A stretch of 10,303 nt of DNA. Origin: Deinococcus radiophilus (GTDB lineage Bacteria; Deinococcota; Deinococci; Deinococcales; Deinococcaceae). The stretch's first letter is position 1; each line of letters starts with the position of its first letter. Under the pieces are notes generated by a model. That model saw nothing but the letters and a program-made list of their open reading frames with translations, had not been told where the DNA came from and did no database searches. The stretch spans positions 1 to 10,303 of the forward strand of contig NZ_CP086386.1 of the NCBI RefSeq assembly GCF_020889625.1. Direction: 5' to 3'. Of the stretch, positions 5,688 through 10,303 are shown in pieces. Made by a program: the position numbers and the translations under genes.

Positions 5688-7553
5688 TTAGAAAGTTTCT
5701 TCGTCTAACACGTCCTCAAAAACCATCGGGGCGGCATTTGGTTTCACTGAATGTGAGGCAACTTCAGGTATAGCAGCAGGCTCGGTAATTGCGGCTACTG
5801 GCGCTGGGCGTGCTCTCAGGGCTAGACGGGGCAGCTTCGGCGGGGTCTGGCCCATCCTGGCCTTTGCTGTCCCTTTGTAGGGGTTTACAGCCGTGCCGTG
5901 GACAACATAGGAACGTTGTCCATAATCCAGCAAGCTGATAACTGCCGTCTCGTGCCAGGCCCCCAATTCGTCAAAGGCATTCAGCTCGATGTAAGGGTGG
6001 CGGCGGCGTTCGTCGGGGTCGCGGCTAGGGTTGGGTTGGTCAAAAACGCCGCATTGCTCGCGCAAAAACTCGCGTGCGTCGGGGTTGTTGCTCCTCCAAA
6101 ATGTCCAGTGGTTCAAGGTGTCAGTGATGCCGCGCCAGCCCTGGGGGTGATACTGCCGCAACTGGCCTAAATCCTGCAAAAATGCCGTCAGGGTCACGTT
6201 CCGGCTTCTACCTGTCTCCAGGGTGTTGTTAAACCTAGGAATTTTCAGCGCTCCCGCTTCATCGGCCAAAATGACGATTTCCTGCCCTGGAGCGTGCCCA
6301 TCCACGTAGGCAAAAATCTCGTCTATCACAGCGCCTAGCAGCATTTCCAAAGGTGCTTTATAGGGCGCTTCGGTGCTGGGCGCGGTGATGTACAGCGTGG
6401 CGCGGCGTTCGACCAACTCGGCGGGGTCAAAGGTGCGGGCGGCTAAGGTAGTCAGGATTTCGGGGGTTTGCATTCCTGCAAAAGCTGACTTGAAGCTGCT
6501 GAGCACGCTGCCGCGCTCTCCTCCGCTCGCGGCCTCTACATCGTCCCAGATGCTGCCGAAAGCTCCCCGAAACGTCCGCAAAAGCTCCGCGCGTTTGCCT
6601 TCCGGGGCGGCCTCCACCAGTTCGCGGGCCTGCTGCACCATATCCGCTGCGCTTCCCGTCGCAGCTTCCACCAACACGGGTAAGGTGGGAAGTTTTAGCA
6701 GATGCGCGGCCTCCCAGTACGCTCCCGCGATTTCCTGCGCGGCGCGGTTAAAGTGCGCGGTGCGGGCCTCATCGGTGGGCAAAAGGATTTCAAATAGGCC
6801 GATAACGTCGGCTTTCTTGTCGGTGTCAAAGGGGTCGAGTGCGTGCCCTGTCAGGGTTGACAAGTCCAGGCGATACACGGGGCCAAGCTGGGCGCGGTGG
6901 CCTGCGGTGTCTTTCCACAAGTCCCCTTTTAGGTCAATCACCACAAAGTTGAGCGCGTCTGACAGCAGCAACCAACTTTTCAGCAAGCTGCTTTTCCCGC
7001 GTCCAGGCGCACCCAAGAAAATCCCGTTTCCGAACTCACGGCGGCCTCCAGTTTTCAGGTCGGGGCGGCGCATGATGCCCCATTGAGAGCGGCCCCTTTG
7101 GACGATGGGCAACGTGTCGGCGCGGCTTTTAAGGGTGATTTTGTGGCGGTCTAGATTAATTTTATTGCGGCGTGGGCCTTGAGGAAACGCGATAAGCGCA
7201 GCAAGACCGCCAAAAAGCAGCAGCGTGCCGCCTGCTCCTGCAATCCAGGGCAGCGGGACTGGGCCAACCTTTGCAGCCCGCATCGCCACTTGAGCTAGGC
7301 AGTCACTTCCACACGCCTTCCCAGTCGTCTTCCAAAACCTCTTGGGATACATCTGGTCATTTGCGGTATGAGGCCGAATGATGTCCAACATATTCAACAG
7401 GGGTAATTTGGCCTCTGCCAACTTGGCGTTATAGGGGGCAAATGTGGTATTCACTGCCTGGCTCGCCGCGTTATAGCTCGGCCATAACAGCAGGAATGAC
7501 AGGATAAGCATGATTAGGGCTGCCGTTTTGAGTGCGCTTTTGTCGTCCCTCAT
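5688..7553 (-). CDS. VirD4/TraG-type conjugative coupling protein (T4CP ATPase)
   Basis: This inner-membrane ATPase would bring the relaxase-DNA complex to a type IV secretion channel. At 621 residues it has normal family length. Two membrane segments lie at about 8-27 and 101-123, flanking a loop with Cys81 and Cys85. The Walker A motif GAPGRGKSS is at 181-189, followed by the family-typical VVIDLKGDLWKD at 204-215. A helical region between about 250 and 390 is where the all-alpha domain sits in relatives. Walker B EIVILADEAGAL lies at 425-436, then FLQDLGQL at 458-465. A Pro/Ala-rich tail ends with an acidic stretch (FEDVLDEET). Its ATG overlaps the relaxase stop as ATGA, and AAAGGA precedes it. 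No mating-pair-formation gene accompanies it, so the channel must come from another replicon. Confidence 0.9.
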   Translation of the reverse strand: MRDDKSALKTAALIMLILSFLLLWPSYNAASQAVNTTFAPYNAKLAEAKLPLLNMLDIIRPHTANDQMYPKRFWKTTGKACGSDCLAQVAMRAAKVGPVPLPWIAGAGGTLLLFGGLAALIAFPQGPRRNKINLDRHKITLKSRADTLPIVQRGRSQWGIMRRPDLKTGGRREFGNGIFLGAPGRGKSSLLKSWLLLSDALNFVVIDLKGDLWKDTAGHRAQLGPVYRLDLSTLTGHALDPFDTDKKADVIGLFEILLPTDEARTAHFNRAAQEIAGAYWEAAHLLKLPTLPVLVEAATGSAADMVQQARELVEAAPEGKRAELLRTFRGAFGSIWDDVEAASGGERGSVLSSFKSAFAGMQTPEILTTLAARTFDPAELVERRATLYITAPSTEAPYKAPLEMLLGAVIDEIFAYVDGHAPGQEIVILADEAGALKIPRFNNTLETGRSRNVTLTAFLQDLGQLRQYHPQGWRGITDTLNHWTFWRSNNPDAREFLREQCGVFDQPNPSRDPDERRRHPYIELNAFDELGAWHETAVISLLDYGQRSYVVHGTAVNPYKGTAKARMGQTPPKLPRLALRARPAPVAAITEPAAIPEVASHSVKPNAAPMVFEDVLDEETF

Positions 7554-8158
7554 AAGGTGTTTTCCTTTTCTCGCATAGGGCTTGTTGGGGTTCGTTCAGC
7601 CTGCCGTTCCTGCTGGCGCTCCTGTAGGCGCTCTTGAATCCATTTCCTTTCTGGTTCACTTAACTCCCGTGCATTGCTCCGCTCTATCTTCTGCTCTAGC
7701 TGGTGGGCTTGCTCCCGAAAATGCGTTAGGTCGTCTCTCCTCAGTGTTGTGCTTGTTCCAAAAGTGACATGAACGTGAACACCCTTTTCCTCTCCCTTCC
7801 CGTCACTGTGTACTGCTACAGCATAGATGTCTGCATCTGGCCGCCTCTCCTGTACTGCACGGGCGACATACTCGGCGGCCTCGCGCTCGTTTACTAGGGT
7901 GTCCGCGCTCTCCAGCTTCGTCGTAAAGGTCATGTGCTGCTGATATTTGGTTTCGGTATCTTCAATTCGGGCGGTGGCCTCATGCCTGTCGGTCTCTCTG
8001 AGTTCTCCATTTTCTAAGGTATAAAGCTGGGTATTTTCTCTTTCATCCATATAGCGGGCAGCGGCCTGCATCCTGGCTTTTCCTCCGCTTCCTGTTTTCG
8101 TGTAGTTATTTCCACTACGGTCCGGAATGCTCTTAACTACTCGCTGATTCGCTTTCAT
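7550..8158 (-). CDS. Compact HUH relaxase (mobilisation nickase)
   Basis: The protein is about 202 residues and probably nicks oriT, remaining covalently bound to the transferred strand. Numbered from the alternative GTG 8164, the metal-binding motif is AVHSDGKGEEKGVHVHVTF, with His119, Asp121, His130 and His132. This matches relaxase motif III, in which a His-x-Asp is followed by HxH. The catalytic tyrosine is less certain: Tyr38 in KARMQAAARYMDERE best fits motif I, and Tyr21 is the alternative. The C-terminal 50 residues are a very charged helix rich in Gln, Glu and Arg. Most relaxase domains approach 300 residues, so this is unusually small, with no primase or helicase extension. ATG 8158 is preferred because GAGG lies 5 bases upstream. 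It overlaps the accessory gene by 26 bp and the coupling gene by 4 bp, giving a tight operon. Confidence 0.72.
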   Translation of the reverse strand: MKANQRVVKSIPDRSGNNYTKTGSGGKARMQAAARYMDERENTQLYTLENGELRETDRHEATARIEDTETKYQQHMTFTTKLESADTLVNEREAAEYVARAVQERRPDADIYAVAVHSDGKGEEKGVHVHVTFGTSTTLRRDDLTHFREQAHQLEQKIERSNARELSEPERKWIQERLQERQQERQAERTPTSPMREKENTL

Positions 8159-8570
8159 CTTCACCTCTTACGCGTTGCGTATATGGCCGCAAGGTTTTTA
8201 CGGCTGCTTGCCAAGTCGCTTCCTTCAACTGGTCAGCAGCTTCTTTGCCTTGCTCCACTGCCGTGAGGGCCATAAGCTGTCTCCGCATGGCTACGGTCTC
8301 ATGCGCCGTTCTTAGCAGGACATCCCCAAATCGTGCGGCGAAGTCCTGGGCATGTCTTTCAGTTATGGCTTCTAGGCGTTGGGCTATGATGTCGTTCGTC
8401 ATTAGTTGACGGTCTTGGATGGCATAGCGCTCTAGCACATGGGCACATAGGGCCGACAGACTCACGTCTGCTTCAACCGCTAGGCGCTGCAACTCCTCCG
8501 CATGATGCTGGCTCAGGGTCACTGTTACCCGCTTGGGCGCAGCCTTCGGCCTACCTGCTTTTTTGGTCAT
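8133..8570 (-). CDS. MobC-like ribbon-helix-helix mobilisation accessory protein
   Basis: This 145-residue protein is first in the mobilisation operon and probably binds oriT, helps load the relaxase and represses its own promoter. The basic N-terminus (TKKAGRPKAAPKR) leads into a ribbon-helix-helix at about 14-50: strand RVTVTL, helix around HAEELQRLAVEAD, turn VSLSALCAHVLERYA. The remainder is a long charged helix (about 55-125), probably for oligomerisation, followed by an acidic, Ser-rich tail. ATG 8570 lacks a Shine-Dalgarno. TATTCT lies 5 bases upstream and an extended -10 lies further up, so the message may be leaderless or have a very short leader. The candidate oriT dyads begin 48 bp upstream, the usual place for its binding site. 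Confidence 0.75.
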   Translation of the reverse strand: MTKKAGRPKAAPKRVTVTLSQHHAEELQRLAVEADVSLSALCAHVLERYAIQDRQLMTNDIIAQRLEAITERHAQDFAARFGDVLLRTAHETVAMRRQLMALTAVEQGKEAADQLKEATWQAAVKTLRPYTQRVRGEDESESASS

Positions 8571-8591
8571 GTTTCAGAATAGCAGCAATTT

Positions 8592-8600
8592 ATTTTATCA
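8592..8600 (-). promoter_or_regulatory. Candidate extended -10 promoter of the mobilisation operon
   Basis: Minus-strand TGATAAAAT is an extended -10 element (TGnTAAAAT). No convincing -35 lies at the usual distance, where the oriT-like dyad begins. A second -10-like hexamer, TATTCT (8576-8581), is 5 bases from the mobC ATG and could give a leaderless message. Confidence 0.4.
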
Positions 8601-8617
8601 GTGCGGGTATTTTTTCC

Positions 8618-8667
8618 CCCTAGAACGCAAGTTCTAGGGCAAGATGTAGCTTTGCTGCTAATCTTGC
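8618..8667. other. Candidate origin of transfer (oriT): two abutting inverted repeats
   Basis: CCCTAGAAC (8618-8626) and GTTCTAGGG (8631-8639) form a perfect 9-bp dyad with loop GCAA. Immediately after, GCAAGAT-g-TAGC (8639-8650) pairs with GCTA-ATCTTGC (8657-8667), 11 bp with one bulged G and loop TTTGCT. Neither is followed by a T-run on either strand, so they are not intrinsic terminators. The position just upstream of mobC and the relaxase is the normal location of oriT. AATCTTGCG resembles the ATCCTGC nick core of P-type relaxases with one mismatch; that link is inference. Confidence 0.55.
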
Positions 8668-8697
8668 GTAACTGCCTGACATCGGGGAAAACTCCAT

Positions 8698-8722
8698 AAA
8701 AAAAGCCCTCCAACATGGGGGC
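8698..8722 (-). terminator. Intrinsic terminator downstream of the 8786-9214 gene
   Basis: On the minus strand GCCCCC-ATGTT-GGAGGGC forms a GC-rich stem (one bulged A), followed directly by seven T residues. It lies 64 bp past the stop of the leftward gene at 8786 and would insulate the oriT/mobilisation operon from it. Confidence 0.75.
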
Positions 8723-8785
8723 CTTCGGGGTTGCGTTTTCTGGGAATTATTGGTCGGCTTCGGTAGCCTGCTGGGTGGTCTGGGC

Positions 8786-9214
8786 CTAGACTTCCTGAAA
8801 CTCTGCAGGGGTCTCTGCTAGAAATGCGCTCACCGGCTGCTCTAGCTGGCCTTCTGGGGCCTTCTTACTGCTGGCCTTCACTTTCCGCTTCCGCTTGGGC
8901 TTCTGCTGAGCCTGGATAGCCTGTAAAAGCTCCTCGTCTGTCATCTGCTGCACCTGGGCAGCGGTCACTCCACGCGGGCCGCTGGTCTGCTGCTGGGTGG
9001 CCTCCATCCACGCAGCGACCTGGGCGCGGGCGCTCTCTGGGTAGGCGTAATCAAAGGCGCGGCGGGTCTGGCCTTGTGCGCCTTGCAAATCGAAGCGGTC
9101 AAGTAGGCGCAGTGCTGGCAACTCTCCCGCTTTTGTCGCTCTCTGGAAGGCTGCATAAATTCGGCGGTCTGCTGGTGCTGGAATGTCTTTTAGAAGCTCG
9201 CTAAGTAGAGGCAT
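8786..9214 (-). CDS. Hypothetical basic protein, possibly truncated by a nonsense codon
   Basis: I do not recognise this 142-residue protein. The N-terminus is helical (LLSELLKDIPAPADRRIYAAF). A middle segment has RFDLQGAQGQTRRAFDYAYP at about 40-59, and a Gln-rich helix follows. A strongly basic run KPKRKRKVKASSKK at about 105-118 suggests nucleic acid binding. The TAG stop at 8788-8786 is followed in frame by 12 more Ala/Gln/Thr-rich codons to a TAA at 8747, very like the preceding composition, so the stop may be a recent CAG-to-TAG change. ATG 9214 lacks a Shine-Dalgarno; TAAACT ends exactly 6 bases upstream, the leaderless pattern. A clear intrinsic terminator lies downstream. Confidence 0.72.
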   Translation of the reverse strand: MPLLSELLKDIPAPADRRIYAAFQRATKAGELPALRLLDRFDLQGAQGQTRRAFDYAYPESARAQVAAWMEATQQQTSGPRGVTAAQVQQMTDEELLQAIQAQQKPKRKRKVKASSKKAPEGQLEQPVSAFLAETPAEFQEV

Positions 9215-9220
9215 AAGAGA

Positions 9221-9226
9221 AGTTTA
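9221..9226 (-). promoter_or_regulatory. -10 element for leaderless start of the 9214 gene
   Basis: Minus-strand TAAACT ends 6 bases before ATG 9214 and there is no ribosome site, so transcription would begin at or next to the start codon. No good -35 is visible at 16-18 bases upstream. Confidence 0.5.
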
Positions 9227-9359
9227 CACAGCCGCGCTTGGGGCTGGAGTGCGTCTTCGTAGTGGGCCGCTGGTGTGCGTTTGTAGGTGTTATGCCGACC
9301 ATGCCCCGGCGGACTTTTGGTGGAGCCTGTAACCCCCAGGTTATGAGCGCTCCCAACTT

Positions 9360-9376
9360 CCCCCTCGTTGGGGGGG
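9360..9376 (+). repeat. Short G/C hairpin upstream of the 58-residue ORF
   Basis: CCCCC (9360-9364), loop TCGTT, GGGGGGG (9370-9376). It covers the region where a -35 would be expected for the promoter with -10 at 9385, so it may be an operator, or simply a homopolymer coincidence. Confidence 0.25.
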
Positions 9377-9384
9377 CTGGCGTT

Positions 9385-9390
9385 TAGACT
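9385..9390 (+). promoter_or_regulatory. -10 element for leaderless start of the 9397 ORF
   Basis: TAGACT ends 6 bases before ATG 9397, with no Shine-Dalgarno in between. The spacing is identical to that at the 9214 and 10036 genes. No convincing -35 is seen. Confidence 0.5.
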
Positions 9391-9396
9391 GGCTGT

Positions 9397-9573
9397 ATGA
9401 CTCAACCTAAAGACATGACTCCCCAGGAGCGGCGCGAAGTGCTGGCAAACATCGCACGGCGGCAGGTTGAACTGACGGCGCAGCAAAAAGCGGCTACAGA
9501 TGAGCTAGAAAAAATGGACGAAATAGAGGCAGAACACCGGGCGGCGCTGGCCGCTTCTGAGCCTCTGGCCTAA
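9397..9573 (+). CDS. Small hypothetical protein, 58 residues, predicted helical
   Basis: An ATG at 9397 opens MTQPKDMTPQERREVLANIA and continues as an almost uninterrupted charged, amphipathic helix to ASEPLA and a TAA at 9571-9573. The heptad-like spacing of Leu, Ile, Val and Ala between residues 15 and 50 would suit a short coiled coil or dimerising helix. There is no membrane segment or DNA-binding motif I can name. Support for it being real comes from the -10 hexamer TAGACT exactly 6 bases before the ATG, GC-rich codon use like the backbone genes, and its fit in an otherwise empty stretch. It is divergent from the 9214 gene and convergent with the 9953 gene. Confidence 0.6.
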   Translation: MTQPKDMTPQERREVLANIARRQVELTAQQKAATDELEKMDEIEAEHRAALAASEPLA

Positions 9574-9596
9574 CGCTATCTGGGTAACAGAAAGCT

Positions 9597-9616
9597 TCTC
9601 CCCACTGACAGGGAGA
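9597..9616. terminator. Weak hairpin between convergent small genes
   Basis: TCTCCC (9597-9602) pairs with GGGAGA (9611-9616) around an 8-base loop, between the ends of the 9397-9573 and 9627-9953 genes. There is no T-run on either side, so it is at best a poor bidirectional terminator. Confidence 0.25.
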
Positions 9617-9626
9617 GGGAGCAACT

Positions 9627-9953
9627 CTATTGGAGAAATTGCCCCATGAGGTATTTCAGGGCAGTTAATCGGTCAGGTGTTTGGAGAATGGTCTCAGCTT
9701 CTGACCCTATTTCATCGTCCCAATAGTCACGAACGACTTCCCACTGTCGGCCTGTCAGAGTCGCAGTCAGCCACTCGCCTTCCCCCTCACGGCCTATCTG
9801 GAGGACGATCTCCGTTGATGGATTGGTTGGAATCCAGAGAACCTTTGTAGTGTCAGTACGCTGGAGAATTTGGCTGCCTTGACTAGTGTTGATGTGAGGC
9901 CCAGAAGCCTCTTCGACCAGTCCAGCCTTCTTACTTTCTTCTAGAGTCCACAT
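9627..9953 (-). CDS. Hypothetical acidic protein, 108 residues
   Basis: I do not recognise this small soluble protein. It reads MWTLEESKKAGLVEEASGPH, then a beta-rich middle (KVLWIPTNPSTEIVLQIG and EWLTATLTGRQWEVV) and an acidic helical end (DYWDDEIGSEAETI). There is no signal peptide, membrane segment or nameable DNA-binding motif. It is divergent from the restriction-modification operon, with only 82 bases between the two starts. ATG 9953 has no Shine-Dalgarno; TAGACT lies 8 bases upstream, so a leaderless or near-leaderless transcript is likely. A role in controlling, or being regulated with, the neighbouring methyltransferase unit is possible but rests on position alone. Confidence 0.65.
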   Translation of the reverse strand: MWTLEESKKAGLVEEASGPHINTSQGSQILQRTDTTKVLWIPTNPSTEIVLQIGREGEGEWLTATLTGRQWEVVRDYWDDEIGSEAETILQTPDRLTALKYLMGQFLQ

Positions 9954-10000
9954 GCCACAGGAGTCTATTGCCTGGAGAAAAATAGGAGAGAACTTGATTA

Positions 10001-10029
10001 TTGAAAAAACATCTTGAATATTTTATAAT
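10001..10029 (+). promoter_or_regulatory. Strong promoter of the methyltransferase operon, leaderless
   Basis: TTGAAA (10001-10006), a 17-base spacer and a consensus TATAAT (10024-10029) end 6 bases before the GTG at 10036. Transcription would therefore start on the start codon itself. This is the best promoter in the window and defines the GTG start of the downstream gene. Confidence 0.8.
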
Positions 10030-10035
10030 TCAAAG

Positions 10036-10257
10036 GTGACAGAAGAACAGGGACGGAACTGGGGCGGAGCAAGGCCGGGGGCAGGACGGCCCCGTACCGA
10101 AACTTTTGACTTACATGAGCTTCAGCTGCTGCATAGGTTGCTTACTGCCTCATCTAAGGCAGAGCAGCACACTGATACCGCTCAAAAGCTTTGTCGGATG
10201 GCAGAGCGCGAGATGGAGAGACAAAATCTCAGAGGTAAATCCAAAAATGACGACTGA
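10036..10257 (+). CDS. Small GGARPGAGRP protein co-translated with the methyltransferase
   Basis: This 73-residue protein begins with GTG. Residues 8-20 are NWGGARPGAGRPR, a Gly/Arg/Pro motif with a GRP core like that of AT-hooks, also common at the N-terminus of small phage and plasmid DNA-binding proteins. The rest is helical (FDLHELQLLHRLLTASSKAE, then KLCRMAEREMERQNLRGK). The last 11 bases overlap the methyltransferase start, so translation is probably coupled. Its position suggests a regulator or accessory factor of the restriction-modification system. It is not a classical C protein, because no helix-turn-helix of that type is visible. The GTG start is fixed by the TATAAT lying 6 bases upstream and the absence of a Shine-Dalgarno. 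Confidence 0.75.
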   Translation: MTEEQGRNWGGARPGAGRPRTETFDLHELQLLHRLLTASSKAEQHTDTAQKLCRMAEREMERQNLRGKSKNDD

Positions 10258-10303
10258 ATCAAGAAGGAGCCTAGTTTCCCTTTTCTCTGGGGCTATGGGC
10301 CTC
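10247..10303 (+). CDS. C5 cytosine DNA methyltransferase, N-terminal 19 codons (continues at base 1)
   Basis: An ATG at 10247 opens a frame of exactly 19 codons that runs off the window inside SLFSGAMGL. This is the first half of methyltransferase motif I, the S-adenosylmethionine-binding loop. Base 1 resumes in the same phase with DIGLEQAGF, giving the contiguous motif LFSGAMGLDIGLEQAGF. The start overlaps the last 11 bases of the upstream small gene, so translation is probably coupled. A possible ribosome site, AGAGG, lies about 11 bases upstream. Joined to 1-1236 the product is 430 residues. The circular join is an inference from the sequence, but a strong one. Confidence 0.9.
   Translation, partial: MTTESRRSLVSLFSGAMGL

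Noticed and set aside
6373..7086. 237-codon open frame opposite the coupling-protein gene
   Set aside because: It lies antisense within a clear VirD4 family gene, is Ser/Arg/Ala-rich as expected of an antisense shadow of GC-rich DNA, and has no ribosome site or leaderless promoter.
8618..8639. Intrinsic terminator at the perfect 9-bp hairpin
   Set aside because: No T-run follows on either strand; on the minus strand it is followed by Gs and As. The oriT reading is preferred.
9190..9486. 98-codon minus-strand frame across the 9215-9396 gap
   Set aside because: It overlaps the promoter and first half of the 58-residue ORF and the start of the 9214 gene, with a composition that resembles no protein family.
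9954..10257. Divergent pair as a toxin-antitoxin system
   Set aside because: The two genes are divergent and not co-transcribed, and neither shows a toxin or antitoxin motif; the right-hand gene is instead coupled to the methyltransferase.

Overview
The window appears to be a complete circular plasmid of 10,303 bp, not a chromosome fragment. The last 57 bases encode the first 19 residues of a C5 cytosine methyltransferase. The first base continues that protein in the same codon phase, exactly inside conserved motif I. The plasmid carries a mobilisation module, one candidate replication gene and a serine recombinase. A Deinococcus-type host is my inference. It rests on genes that start 6 bases after a -10 hexamer with no Shine-Dalgarno (leaderless starts), a GC-rich backbone with lower-GC cargo, and the overall protein style. 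No 16S or other taxonomic marker is present.

Layout. (1) Restriction-modification module across the ends: a strong promoter (10001-10029) drives a 73-residue GARPGAGRP protein (10036-10257). This overlaps the methyltransferase (10247-10303 joined to 1-1236), which converges on a PD-(D/E)XK-type endonuclease (1226-2047, minus). (2) A serine resolvase (2256-2933) lies behind a 12-bp perfect inverted repeat. Its 3' end abuts a decayed N-terminal fragment of a large MmeI/PglX-like methyltransferase (about 2918-3213, minus). (3) A leftward unit: a 34-residue leader peptide with a strong hairpin, a winged-helix candidate replication initiator (4043-5443) and an unknown low-GC gene (3254-4006). The initiator gene contains an AT-rich island bounded by 15-bp perfect inverted arms, my best candidate origin. 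(4) A leftward mobilisation operon: oriT-like inverted repeats (8618-8667), a ribbon-helix-helix accessory protein, a very small HUH relaxase and a VirD4-type coupling protein, with overlapping or nearly overlapping reading frames. (5) Three small genes of unknown function between 8786 and 9953.

How it fits together: the plasmid looks mobilizable but not self-transmissible. It encodes its own relaxase and coupling protein but no mating-channel genes, so it would need a helper secretion system. The restriction-modification pair would favour its maintenance, and the resolvase would resolve multimers. No partition genes, toxin-antitoxin pair, tRNA, rRNA, CRISPR array or intact insertion sequence is visible.
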